Assembly (NCBI RefSeq): GCF_004027225.2
Contig: NC_044278.2
Span: forward strand, 3,224,001 to 3,288,000
Length of the DNA: 64,000 nt
Source of the DNA: Strigops habroptila
Lineage: Eukaryota > Chordata > Aves > Psittaciformes > Psittacidae
Direction of reading: 5' to 3'
A model generated the notes under the pieces. That model made no database searches. It was not told the origin of the DNA and was given only the letters and a program-made list of their open reading frames with translations. How positions within the stretch are numbered: position 1 is the first letter of the stretch; the number at the start of each line of letters is the position of its first letter. Positions 1 to 11,694 of this stretch are shown here, one piece after another. The translations under genes and the position numbers were made by a program.

Positions 1-2231
1 CAGAAATTTGAAAGCGCATCTGCAACAATGGCTGTGTCGGAAAGGGGGCAGAATGGTGATTTAACAGTCTCCAAACACCTGTATCTTTTAAATCATACTG
101 AAAGCCAGAGCGTCACAATCTCCTCATTTCAGTTATGTCTGTCCCTTATCTCAGTCACTGTAGTTTGTTTGATCAAGCCCTTAGGAATGAGTTGTGTGTA
201 TTAAAAATACAAGCCTTCTCAGTTTTTTGAATCAGTTTTGTTTGCTCAATGCTGGTACTTCAGGGCATTGTGTACATTATGCCTAAGAAGTTGCCATTTA
301 TGTATCTAGCTTATAAATAAGTAGTTGCAAGCTAATTCTCTTCAGAAAACTATTTTAATTGTAGAACCAAGTGTTCGTAAGAACTCTCTGACCTTTCTTT
401 TGAATCCAAGTACATGGAAAAGTATTGAAGATTTTGTGATGAGTTTTAGCAGGTGACAAAAATCTCAGCCTCAAAAAAAATAGAAGAGCAGGCCTTAATT
501 CCCTGAAGTCAGATGTGGGCAGCACCCATCAGTTGGCTGCACCTTGCTCTACCATCACAGATTTCTTACCTCCCTCTGTAAATCTGAAGACATTTTCAGT
601 TACTGATGGTGTCTCCTCAGGCCATCTTTATTTTTGTCATTAGAAATGCATCTGCAGCAGCACCGAATGGACCAAATAAAGCAAAGGGTGAGGTAGAGCG
701 GGTCTTCCACCTCTATAGCTATGCAACCCTCATTGAGCTGTGTGACTTGCAGCACAGGAGAACCAAGGGGCAGAGGCTGACAGAGAGCCTGAGAGGAGCC
801 TCTTGCTTCAGACAAGAAGTGATGGTTTGTGCCTGTGCCATGGTTCAGAACACCTGCAAGAGCGCTGGCACTGCAAGATAATGAGCCTGGTTATGGGGGC
901 TCAAATGATAAATTTTCCAGTGATCGATTTTTATTGCTGGCATAAATTAAAACCCTTTTCATACAGGATATGGATGTCTGGATCACATCAAGGACATCAG
1001 TGGTTTTGTGCCCTTAAAATGAAGCATCACAACAGTGACTTGCTAAAAAGACAACTGAGATGATGAGTGAATCCTGTAAAGAAAAAAAAAGAGCACTTAG
1101 AGCAACAGCAGGATGAAGCATCAGCCCTAAATGTGGCTGTGCTGTCAAAAATGGGATCTGACCTACTGAAAAAGTTTTGACATAATAGAATGGGAAGATA
1201 AATACTGATAGTAATGACTCCCCAGCAATCCCATTATTCCTTTGAAGTACATTGTAAGAATTCCAGTGTGTGGCTTCAGTGGGAGTGTCTTCGGACCACT
1301 CCATTTCCACTGAAATGGAAAATTAACAAAACTATGAATACTTCAAAAAGTTGAGAAACTGCAACATCTGTCATCTGAGACAGCCAGCCAGAATTATTCA
1401 GGCCCTCGTGCTGGCATACAATGTAGAGGACTGAAACTGTAAGCATCCCAGCCTTCATTAGTACAGTTAGGTCAGTGAGGGCCACCTCGCCTTCCCCACA
1501 GCCAGCACTGGCAGCAGTGGGTGCCAAACTTCCCTGGGCTCCTGCGCTGATGTCTGGGTCCCCCCTGGAGCTCACTGAATTGGGGTTTTCATTCCGGATT
1601 GTGAGTCTGGGTGCCTGTTGCCCATGGATCAGGAGTTGCGCACCCATTTCCTGACCTTTTACAACAAGGCCCCTCTAGACGGGCAATACCAGTTCACCTG
1701 CAACATAAGATAAATGGGTTTGCAGTCAGCAAAGAGGCTTTCATACAGTGATCCTCTCCAGAGCTACCTAAAACTGGCCAGAGAAATCTGTGGGAGGGAG
1801 TAGCAAAGAAAGTACCAGGCATTGTAATTGGCCTTTTGCAGGGAGGAGAGAATGGCCACTCTTGGAGCAGTTTTTTTCAGGGGATTTCAGGATGGGTAAC
1901 CACACATTGATGCCACGACTGGGCTGTGACCAGCTTCCTCCACCAACAGTGATCTGATACTGCACAGAAGAGCTGTGCTTGGTCAAGCTGCGAGCTTGCT
2001 CCTCCAGTTCCAGGTTGTCTTGAGCAAAGTAACGACTCTCTGCATGCTTGAAGAGGACTCTGTCTCTTTTGCACCAAGGTCCCTCCCAAAGCTGCTTCCC
2101 TGACTGAAGGGAGGCAGGACAGCCCCTGTACGTGTACAAATACAGATCCCTGAGATGGAGCCATCAAATAACACTTTGGAAGCCAAACCTTGTCACAGAC
2201 TGTTACAGGTAGATAAACACAACACCACAGC
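1..2231. other. Region with weak exon-like peptides only
   Basis: No gene can be assigned here. Three stretches look more protein-like than background. Minus strand 640-790 contains SPVLQVTQLNEGCIAIEVEDP after an acceptor-like ctcctctcag, and resembles the first strands of a fibronectin-III/cytokine-receptor domain. Minus strand 1768-2139 contains SSVQYQITVGGGSW. Plus strand 1605-1713 contains DQELRTHFLTFYNKAPLDG. None has both splice sites, so they may be chance or the remains of receptor exons. Confidence 0.25.
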
Positions 2232-2237
2232 GTTTAT
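2232..2237 (-). terminator. Poly(A) signal of the minus-strand exon
   Basis: TTTATT on the plus strand reads AATAAA on the minus strand, about 175 bases beyond the stop codon of the 2412-2617 exon. This is a normal 3'-UTR position. Confidence 0.4.
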
Positions 2238-2411
2238 TATGCTCGGGCTATTCTGAAAATAGCTTTAATGTCATGGAGATTGTTTTGCTGAGAAACCGCT
2301 TGGTGCTATGTTCCTTTTTCTTCAGGGAGCTTTCACACAAAGATGTGGGTGAGGATTTGTTCTGTGTCGCTAGGTACAGGGTTTGGGACACATGGAGAAG
2401 CTAAAGGCGCT

Positions 2412-2617
2412 TTAGCTCACTTCTTGAATGGGTCCAGGAGCAGAGGGACCTTTGGCATAAGCTGGGTGCTGCAGATGTGACCCCGTGACACTCGGGAAAG
2501 CTCTGTAATACAGCATCTCCATTGCGCTGTACTGGCCATACCTGCTTTCTACAGCAGCTGTGACGTTGAAACCACCTTCATCGTCACTTGGGGCTCCTAA
2601 AGTCCCTTTCCCATTGC
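2412..2617 (-). CDS. Probable last coding exon of an unidentified minus-strand membrane-protein-like gene
   Basis: On the minus strand a clean splice acceptor (pyrimidine-rich, ending tctcttctgcag) lies just before position 2617. It opens a phase-1 exon of about 68 codons that ends in TAA at 2412. The peptide starts NGKGTLGAPSDDEGG, contains ESRYGQYSAMEMLYY with several tyrosines, and ends APGPIQEVS. It is hydrophilic and looks like a cytoplasmic C-terminus. A minus-strand AATAAA follows about 175 bases downstream, which fits a terminal exon. I do not recognise the family. A hydrophobic minus-strand stretch at 2670-2760 (ANFILKIFMFLMLVIRLALL) has lysine and arginine inside the helix, but no convincing splice donor joins it to this exon. 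The exon call rests on splice signal, open frame and poly(A) signal, not on homology. Confidence 0.45.
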
Positions 2618-4849
2618 CTGCAGAAGAGAGATCCATTACATAATGTGACAAAGCTATCATTTTGATATGATCTTAAAAGTGCCAGCCGGATTACCAGCAT
2701 TAGAAACATAAAAATCTTAAGAATAAAGTTAGCTAATACTAAAAGAATGCATCTGCCATGATTCCCATGTGAATTCTCTTGTGACCTTTGTAGTTGCTTT
2801 TTGACATCCACCCCTGCCTGCGTAGGGGCCTTTGCCAGGAAAGACTTTCTCCTCCCTTTCTGCCTGTCATTTTTTGTCATGCTTGTAATCCCTCTCCATC
2901 CCCCTGCTCTCCTTGGCTGTTGCCAGTTAACCTTCAGCGCTGCACCCAGGGGTTCTGGGCAATTCAGATGTGGAGTGAGTGGTGGTTTGTAAAAAGACAT
3001 TTTTACCCCCTATAAAAGCAGAAATTAGAGAATACACAAAACAACCCTGAGGGCCCTCCGGATATTCTCTGAAGCCCAACAGGGGTGTTACTGGAAATGT
3101 TTTCAAAATTAAAGCTGAACATAATTTCAAAATGATTAAGTATTGTTTTCGAGCCCAGGGCAGCTGCAGTCATAGCTCTGAAGTGCAAACAACAGGAGCA
3201 AAGGCATTCAGTTTTCATTGTCCTTGGTGAGAGCAGCAGCAGAGAGAAGCAGCATTTCATGAGTCATAGAAAGCACATGGAATGCCAGGATGCTTAGTTA
3301 CATTTGAGTTTGAAAGTAGGAACCAAAAGTTGATGAGCTCATTTGAGAAGCAACGTTCAGTTCAATGAAACGGCAAGGTTTTAATCTCTAATGCCTGGTG
3401 GTGACTCTCTACCACACCTGCTCACCTCACGTAGAAAAATACATCTTGTTTTCTGCAAAGCCTCTACTGCTTTTGAGAACAACACCAAAATGAACTTGGA
3501 GGCGAAAGGAGCCTATCATGCACCCCTGTCCCAGGCTGTCTGCAGAGCACCAATGCTGTCCTGATGGTGCATCCCAACAGGGTCACCTTTAGTTCTGTTT
3601 GTACAAGCCACGCAGCCCGGAGACTCGAGCTGGGAGCTTGGTGCCCACTGCTGCTGCCTTTTCACAGACCCTGTTTGAAAGCCCTGGCCCAGGGTACAGT
3701 CCTCTTGCTGTTCATCAATGAGCTCTGGGGTTCTTTTTCCTGCTGCTGTTGCTTGCCTGCAACAGCCGTTTCCCACCCATTATGCAGTGAGTGAGTGGTT
3801 TTCTTTTTCTGTACTTGGCTGTTGTTATTTTGCTTAGATTGTCCTTCTCTCCTGTAATGAATTATTTTCAAGGGGAGGGGGGAGGACATAACAATACCCT
3901 GTATAATGAAAATCCAACACTTTTATACCTTTCTGGGACACATCCTCAAACCCAATTACCAAGCATTATACATTTGCCATGCTTGCAGTTTCAAAGTTGT
4001 TGTTTTTGAGATGTCACCATGGAGAATAAAAGCAGGAAAAGCTACCGCCAATCTGCCTTTTTATTACCCTGCGGGCAAACAATTTGTCCACTTTTTGCTA
4101 AGAAATGAGTGGTTTTCAACCCTTTTTTGATTAATGGATGATAAACCAAACATTTTCCAGTGGAGCAGCAGACTCCTGCATGAATTTCATACCTAGCTCA
4201 CAGGGTAACATACACAAGCATGGTCTGCCCAGCCTCCCTTCATACAAGAAACCTCTGTAAGTACTCCATGGAGCCACACTACTTCACAGAAAGGACAAAT
4301 GGATTTTGAAGACCTAAAAACTTTTTCCTTGTGGATTTTATTGGGAAACTTCATCTTTTCCTGCAGACACGTTCTTTCCTTTTGGCAGTCTGACCCCTTT
4401 GTCCTTATGCCTGCTGAGCTCTGGACCGATGTTTTTTGTCTCTCATAAACAAGCAACTTCATTTAGATCCTGTCTCCACGTTATAAATAATGGATGCGGG
4501 CTCTCACACTGTTTGCAGATGTAATCTGAACAGCATTTGCAAGTTTAAACCCATATTCGCTAGGCATTACCCACTGAGGCGCAGGAAAGCCACCGGCAGC
4601 TCCCACTCTGTGTTTCCCTGTGCAGGGCGCGTCATGCCTTGGCTCCTCAGCTTCCTCCCTGTGCAAAGGGAAGCAATTCAGGGACACCTGTTTCCTACAG
4701 GAATGCTGCTCAAGCCCCAGCGAGCCCAGCCCTGCTCCGAACGCCTCAAGTGGGACGGATCCGAACTCCACTTGAACGTTCTGTCTATGCACTGAGCGAT
4801 TGCCCCAGCTTTACACTCTTGGTAAATACGGATCCAGACACGAAGGTTA
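2618..4849. other. Non-coding or intronic stretch upstream of the minus-strand exon
   Basis: Apart from the hydrophobic minus-strand stretch at 2670-2760, I see no supported exon. It could be intron of the gene ending at 2412, with the CpG island at 4.85-5.1 kb as a possible promoter. No spliced path between them could be traced. Confidence 0.3.
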
Positions 4850-5095
4850 CCGAGGGGAACCCCCCCCCGTAACACCAAACGACTCCCCCGCGCTGAGGGG
4901 CGCTGAGGAGAGGAGCGGGGCGCCCCTGCCCGGGTCCCGCTCCCCCACAGGAGCGCCCGGGCCCGGCCGCGCCCGCACCGCTGAGGGGGCTCCACCGCCC
5001 CCCACAGGCTGTGGGGGTGCGCCCCCTGGCGGCCCGCCCCCGGGCCGCGCGGTGCGGAGTGGCCGGATGGAGCGTGTGGTGGGAAAGGTCTTAAA
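4850..5095. promoter_or_regulatory. CpG island / possible promoter
   Basis: About 245 bases are almost entirely G and C, with many CpG dinucleotides and runs such as cgggcccggccgcgcccg. The flanks are AT-richer. In birds such islands usually mark promoters. No first exon with a good donor could be defined on either strand, so the transcript it serves is unknown. The minus-strand exon at 2.4-2.6 kb is one candidate. The CR1 copy begins directly on its right edge. Confidence 0.5.
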
Positions 5096-5099
5096 CACC

Positions 5100-6115
5100 C
5101 GAAAATGGTTAATTGTGAACGTCCCAGAGCGAACTGTTAACGAGCGGTGTCCCTCAGGGACCGGTGCTGGGACCGGTCCTGTTCAACGTCTTTGTCAGCG
5201 ACATGGACAGTGGGATTGAGGCACCCTCGGCAAGTTTGCCGATGACACCAAGCTGTGCGGTTCGGTTGATACGCTGGAGGGAAGGGATGCCATCCAGAGG
5301 GACCTTGACACGCTTGTGAGGTGGCCAATGCCAACCTTATGAAGTTTAACCAAGCCAAGTGCAAGGTCCTGCACCTGGGTCGGGGCAATCCCAGGCACTG
5401 CTACAGGCTGGGCAGAGAAGAGATTCAGAGCAGCCTGAGGAGAAGGACTTGGGGGTGTTGGTTGATGAGAAACGGAACATGAGCCGGCAGTGTGCGCTTG
5501 AGCCCAGAAACCAACCATATCCTGGGCTGCATCAAAAGGAGCGTGACCAACAGGTCGAAGGAGGTGATCCTGCCCCTCTACTCTGCTCTTGTGAGACCAC
5601 CCCTGCAGTGCTGCATCCAGCTCTGGGGCCCCCAGCACAAGAGGGATGTGGACCTGCTCGAGTGAGTCCAGAGGAGGCCACGGAGATGGTCAGAGGGCTG
5701 GAACACCTCTGCTATGTAGACAGGCTGAGAGAGCCTGGAGAAAAGAAGGCTCTGAGGACACCTAACTGCAGCCTTTCCAGTACCTAAAGGGGGCCTGCAT
5801 GAAATCTGGAGAGGGGCTTTTTACAACGGCAGGTAGGGACAGGACAAGGGGAATGGGTTTAACCTGCCAGAGGGGAGATTGAGATGAGCTCTGAGGCAGA
5901 AGCTCTTCCCTGTGAGGGTGCTGAGGCGCTGGCACAGGGTGCCCAGAGAAGCTGTGGCTGCCCCATCCCTGGCAGTGTTCAAGGCCAGGTTGGACACAGG
6001 GGCTTGGAGCAACCTGCTCTAGTGGAAGGTGTCCCTGCCCGTGGCAGGGGTTGGAACCAGATGATATTTAAGGTCCCTTCCAGCACAAATCATTCTATGA
6101 TTCTGTGATTTTATG
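5100..6115 (+). mobile_element. CR1 LINE, 3' part including reverse-transcriptase C-terminal region
   Basis: This is a 5'-truncated chicken-repeat-1 LINE in plus orientation, about 1 kb long. It carries the end of the second ORF. The characteristic stretch around 5150-5230 (gggaccggtcctgttcaacgt) encodes the RT region, and later parts encode the sections normally reading LGVLVDE and RNGFKL-like. The frame is broken several times, so it is dead. It ends in ttctatgattctgtgatttt at about 6092-6112, the diagnostic CR1 tail. CR1 identity is the main evidence that the window is avian or reptilian. Confidence 0.92.
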
Positions 6116-6390
6116 GTTAATCCTTTTCTTCCCATGTGTGATGGTGCTCAGTGTTTCTTTGAGCCTCTTCATTCCTTCTCCTTCCCTCAACTCCCTCCTC
6201 AGTGAAGAAATCTCCAAACCTACAAGAAGAAGGAGGGGTGCCCATACCTTGATGACAAATGGGAGTGGGAAGACATGACAACAGCAGTACTGGGTGGTCA
6301 CTCCGTTCAGTGGGAAGTCACTTCTGGCTGGGGAAATGTTCATACTAGCAAGGTAGAAGCCAGGGGTGCCCCTCAGCTCGCACAGTAACT

Positions 6391-6420
6391 TCTCGTTACG
6401 TCTCGTTACGTCTCGTTATA
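6391..6420. repeat. Short tandem repeat, 10-bp unit
   Basis: Three near-perfect copies of tctcgttacg in a row are followed by taggtaagg. It is too short for a minisatellite, and its role is unknown. Confidence 0.8.
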
Positions 6421-9400
6421 GGTAAGGCTATTCTGTGTCCAGACCCAGTTGGCCCAGACCTCTTGGCTGTAGATACAGGTCTGTGATTCAGGGCCACTTC
6501 TGAATTAGAGAAAGGAGCCTGAATAAAATTGCCTGAAGTGGCACAGGACCACTTATTGCAGGAGGTATAGTGCTTTCAGTTAGTCCTCGCTGTGGATAGA
6601 AATCCTTTCTGGTTATACCTCAAGTATGTTTGCATCAGCCCCTTTAAAGCACGTGTTGGTGATTTTCGTGTCCCAGCTATCACGTTTTCTCTTTGAGCAG
6701 CAGATTAGTCAGCACACTTGTCTCTGAATAGGTACTTCAGGGTGGTGAGAGTTTCAGCTCAAACTGGATGCATTTTACACTCAATAGCCTGCTAAATTAT
6801 GAATTTATTTGAAGTTCTCTGCTTCCTGACAAAGCCAGAATGTGTATTTCTACAGGCCTCAGTCCTGCTCACCTTGGAACTGCAAGTTTTGGCGGGGACT
6901 TTAACATCCAGTAAGGTGGAGATCAGGTAAAACTGTAGCATAATAAGCTAAGTTTCATCTCTTATAGATACACTGCCATGTTCTACGTAAGGACCACTGC
7001 ATCTGTCATCATTAAATTTATTTACAATCACAGAAAAGACACTTGTCCATACAGGTGGACCTCCAACTGGATGATGTAGTAGTAAATGTGAATTTAAAGC
7101 AAGCCAGCCAAAGGAGAACTGCCCCAAGGCTGAAGACACTGTGGGATTGCACCCTGTTGGGGAGGGCATAGCCCAGCACAGCCTGGAGCTGCTGGCTGTG
7201 AGGAGCAGCATTCTTGTCAGTGTCACCAACAAGGAGAACTGGAACCCCTCTCTCACCTTCAGGTCAGTAAGATTCTGCCAGAAGGGTGAGGTTACTAAAA
7301 AGGAGACTACCTTAGCTATATAAGATCTTCTTGCATTTCTCTTTCAAGTTTTTGGAAATCTTAGACTTCAAAGGGTAAGCCTGCACAGTAAAAGTTTGAG
7401 GTATACCTGCCTAAAATGCAGCTCCTACAAATCTTTATGCGTGGACTTGGCTGCTATCACAAATTGCGTGCAGAGAGGATGTGCAGGCCTGGTACCTGGA
7501 ACGTTTTTCTTCGGAACTCGGAGCTCCAGCACCTTGAGCTGAAACTATCAGCACAGACAAGTGGCCAGGACTTCTGAGAAAGTAAAACTATTGAAATCAA
7601 AGAGTCACAGCCCGCCCGCATCCCGGTGCAGCCCATTTACAGAGACCACACTGTGCAGCCCTGCAGCCAGAATGCACTGATGCACTTTGGAACCTGCATC
7701 TCTGCTGAACTGAGTTGCCGAGACCAGGAGGAGAGCACCTGGTCCCACACACAAACAGGCCTTCACTTGACAATCAGTGTCAGAACTTTTCTGGGTAGCA
7801 GACTTGGAGCCTAAGGTATGTTTCAGGTAGCATCAGGGGAGTGAGATGTTTGTTTGTTGGTGGTGTTTTGTTGATTTTTTTTTAATAACAGAAATATATA
7901 TTTATATATAGTAATTTTCATCTTCACTCATCAGGAGAGATCTGAGGCTTCCTTCTGTTCAGACCAGCCTGGTGCCTGAGTGGAAAATTTCACTGCCCAG
8001 TTTCAGTGAGGTGCAAATTAGTCTGGTTCTCATGAATAGTTGTAAAAGGCAAGTTACTGCCACAGGGCTCAGTAACAAAGAGGTCTCCATGGACAGCCTG
8101 TCATCCTGATGAGACACGCTTCTTAATTAAGCAAATAGGCTGCATTGTAGCTGAAGCAATTGCTAAGTGTCCCAACTTTCCTCATCAGATCACTGAGTCT
8201 GGAGTTACAGAGCTCCCAACAACAAGGGGTTTTGAAGGATTTCAAATTAGTTCCAAGTCTAAAAGTTCGATGCTCAAGCATGTGCAGCATGCATTTCAAA
8301 ATGTGTTTGAAGAGCAGTAGCCGAGTTTCATACTACTGCAAAGACCTTTGAAAGGAAGAGAATGGGTAGTATCCCAGTATTTCTGGAAAGACCATAGATC
8401 CATGCTCATCTGGATTTGGCACAACTGTACTTGCAGGCAAATCAATTCAGAAGCAGCCCTTGCAGCTGATCTTAACTGATTTCCTATTCGAGCACCTCAA
8501 TGACACTGATTCATGATTAATGGGAAAACCAGAAAGAAGCCATGGTCAAAATATTGGGCAAACTGTTTAAGCTAATGAGGGAGGACACTGGTTTTTGGGA
8601 AGCAGCTGGTAGTGAGAGCCTGGAGGAGAAAAGGGAAACAGCTGCCTGCAGATAAGAACTAAAGAAGTCAAGCACAGGAGCAAAGTGAAGGGGAACACAC
8701 TGGTGTGCTTCAGCACATGAAGTGCCAAGACACAAACGGTGTATGAATATTGCTCATCTCACTCAGCTGATTGGTACCCTTAGGTTATGCCTACACCAGT
8801 GCATAATACAAGCCCCAGGGAGTTAACCTGGGTGCTCAGTCCCTCATCATCTGCTCTGCAAAACATATTAGTGTACCATATTCTGTAGTAAAACCATTTG
8901 CAACAGTCCATATTCAGTAACTCTGATTGCTCCTGAAGGACCACCAGTTGAATGATGCTGGCCACCAGGGCCTGCAAGAGCTACGTGTCTACTGGGCTGC
9001 TTGTCAGGCTGTGGTCTAGACTGGATGAATGCAGTTTAAAATGAACTGTCCAAAGCCTGCCATTTAAAAAAAGTGGATCACCTCATAGATCTGACTTAGG
9101 GCACAGCTGTGTCAACAGTTACTCAGCACAGCTGTATTAATTCAGGCTCTAGGGGAGAAGGTGGGAGTAGAGTGAGAGCAAATGACTTAAACCAGATCTA
9201 CTGCCAATGAAGCATGAAGCTGTGCCCTCTGTGACAGCAGCTGGTGGCTAAGGGAGGTATGGGTGTATATCCACATTACTCAGCCAGTCATTCCAGTCAC
9301 ATTCCTTCTGTTCACAGCTTGCTTGAAGGAATCTGTGCTCTTTGAGCTGACGTTCTCTTTGCCCTTAGTGATATCTCCCATCTGGGAGCTCACCTCCACG

Positions 9401-9900
9401 CGAAAGCTCATTGTTAGCATTAGGACTCTATGCGATGCCAAAAAGAAGAACTCCACAGCACAACAGATTTGATCACTTCATTTTCTTGCCTAAAGCACAC
9501 TGTAATTTCTTCTGTTTGGCTCTGTGGGTGGAACAGGCATTTCAGCATACACTGCCACGTTCATTACACAGAGTTCTTCCGCGCTAGATATATTAACATC
9601 TTTGTTATTACTGCCAGCTCTCTCCTCCCCCATACCAAGCGGCCGCCTGAGCGAGGATTTCTTTTAAGGACAGACTCCCAGTAGTAGTTTTCTCCTTCTC
9701 CAAGTGAAGAAGATCTCTTCAGAGGTCAGTTCCTTCTGCTTTCTCAGAATCCTGCCACCCCCAGATTTCTTAGAAAGTCATTATTTGAAGATGTCGAAAC
9801 CACTAGCAAAAATATCACATGAATTCTAGAAATCGGTGTCATAATTACCTCTTCATAATCAGTAACAACACAAAAGCATAGCGTTTGAGTTAAAAAGTTT
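6421..9900. other. Intergenic stretch
   Basis: Except for the possible exon at 7.08-7.26 kb, this stretch holds no supported gene. A short A/T run (atatatatttatatata) lies at about 7892-7910. No CR1 tail is recognisable. Confidence 0.4.
7078..7262 (+). CDS. Possible internal exon, extracellular-type peptide
   Basis: An open plus-strand frame ends at a splice donor (ctcaccttcag|gtcagtaag). It reads with natural composition, including CEFKASQPKENCPKAEDTVG and then SSILVSVTNKENWNP. Two cysteines and the alternating hydrophobic pattern suggest an extracellular beta-domain. There is an in-frame stop at 7072-7074, so the exon must begin after it, but I could not choose a convincing acceptor. No neighbouring exon was found and I do not recognise the family. 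It may be a real exon, a pseudogene piece or chance. Confidence 0.2.
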
Positions 9901-9923
9901 TATGCAGGAAAAAACGTTTAACA

Positions 9924-9929
9924 TTTAAT
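9924..9929 (-). terminator. Possible variant poly(A) signal of the zinc-finger gene
   Basis: The plus-strand TTTAAT reads ATTAAA on the minus strand, about 850 bases downstream of the zinc-finger stop codon. No canonical minus-strand AATAAA was seen between 9.9 and 10.77 kb, so the 3' UTR probably covers about 9.9-10.77 kb. Confidence 0.3.
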
Positions 9930-10774
9930 AAAAAATCAAGTTTGACATAGCTTATTTTTCAAATGTCACCCTTCTGCTCATCAACTGACAATTAGAACAC
10001 CACAGTTAAAAAAGTCATCCTAAATACTTTAAAGAGCCTTATAAAAACATTCATAAAGTGCCACCCACAAAAGCACCTAAACAAGAATCTGAGAGAAATA
10101 CCCATTAGGATGTTAATTTACTTAATTGCTGCTGAGGAGTAAGCTGTCATTTGTGGAACTGTCAATTTAACCACCATACAACCCAGCAAAAATACCGCTC
10201 CACAGACACCCCAATAAAGCACATGTATGCAGAGGCACCCAGCACAGTCTTGTGGGGCTTTAAAATAAATAGGTACTAACATCACCCAAAACCAAGACTA
10301 CTGGCAAGTAGGAAATGCAGATTCTGAAGGGAGTGATCATCCCAGGCTGTGGCCTTACCATGTGGTAAAACCCAGGCAGCTTGTACAGCAAACAGGTACA
10401 GATTTTAGCTGGTTTTTACTGGGATAAAAATCATTCCCTGCTAGAAATAACAGAGAAAGGCACTGATTCTATGCTCTCCTCTCTGGCCTTGAATGTACCG
10501 TACCATATAAGCACCTTTCCTTTCCCTATCCCCAAAAGAGGGGCTCAGAACAACCAGCGCACCACAGGGAACATAGTTTGTTTCACAGCAGCCTCCCTCT
10601 GCTCAAGTAATTCTGGCAGAGCCCCCAGAGTTACCCAGAACACAAGAGGACAAGGCTCTGAGGGCTCCCTCCCGCAAAACTCATGTCCCATCTGAGGTGT
10701 CCAGGGAGCAGCTGTGCATCTTCCCAACACCAGGTAGCTGCCTGTGGTCCACACAGCCTTCTCCACTCCCCCAG

Positions 10775-11694
10775 CTAGTCTGTATGGTGCTTCTGGTGGC
10801 GCACCAGCTGGGGCTGGAAACGAAAGCTCTCCCCACACCGGCTGCAGCGGTACGGCTGCTCCCCAGTGTGGATGCGGGTATGCTTGATGAGGTTGGAGTT
10901 GCCACTGAAACCCCGGCCACACTGGCTGCATTTGTAAGGCTTCTCACCAGTATGGGTACGAGTGTGGTTAATGAGGTCAGAGCTCTGCCCAAAACGTTTG
11001 CCACACTGCCCACAGGCATAAGGCCGGATGCCGTCATGGGTTCGCTGGTGCTGAAGGAGGTGGGAGTGTTGGCTGAAGCTTTTCCCGCAGGCTGGGCACT
11101 TGTAGGGCCGCTCGCCTGTGTGCATGCGCTGGTGCTTGATGCAGGTGGAGCTGTCGCTGAAGATCTTGCCACACTCACTGCACATGTAGGGCTTGAGCCC
11201 GGTGTGGATGCGCTGGTGCTTGAGGAGGTTGGAGCTCTGGCTGAAGCTCTTCCCGCACTCAGCACAAGTGTAGGGTTTCTGGCCCGTGTGGACCCGCTGG
11301 TGCTGGATGAGATGGGAGCTCTGGCTGAAGCCCTTGCCACACTCCCCGCACAGGAACGGGCGCTCCCCAGTGTGCATTCGCTGGTGCTGGATGAGGTGGA
11401 TGCTCCGACTGAAGCCCTTGCCACACTCAGAGCAGATGGTGGGCCGCCCTGCACACGGAGCGCGCTGTGAGGCTGCTGATGTCCTTCTGTCCCGCCTTTT
11501 TACCAGGCTGATATCAGAACAAGGCAGCTTAGTCACCCCTTCTTCCTCACAGCAACCTTGCTGAGCCCCTGAGGAATCGCACCGACTTCCATGGCTGTTC
11601 CCCAACTGTTCCTCTCCTCCTCTGGATCCCGCTGCCAACACATCCTGCAGATCTGTGCTTGCACGGTGATCTGGAAGGGGACTTAGCTCATCAT
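10775..11694 (-). CDS. Zinc-finger exon, eight C2H2 fingers
   Basis: The acceptor actttttttccag precedes position 11694, and the frame stays open to TAG at 10775. The exon begins [14 protein letters not shown], with an acidic linker containing [10 protein letters not shown]. Fingers follow with C-x2-C-x12-H-x3-H spacing. Predicted DNA-contact residues (-1,2,3,6) for fingers 1-8 are RIHQ, QSHQ, QSNK, DSTK, QSHQ, QSDN, GSNK and FPQR. Finger 4 has cysteine at the conserved leucine position of the helix (SDSSTCIKH). The linker between fingers 5 and 6 is HDGIRPY instead of HTGEKPY. All zinc ligands are present, so the array looks functional. A 257-codon plus-strand open frame across the fingers is only an antisense shadow. 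Confidence 0.95.

Noticed and set aside
10681-11454. 257-codon minus-strand frame overlapping the fingers
   Set aside because: It is the wrong frame of the same repeat, a Ser/Thr/Ala-rich low-complexity translation without zinc ligands.
10697-11470. 257-codon plus-strand open frame across the zinc-finger exon
   Set aside because: It is the antisense of the repeated finger codons; its regularity follows from the finger repeat, and the minus strand encodes eight perfect C2H2 motifs.
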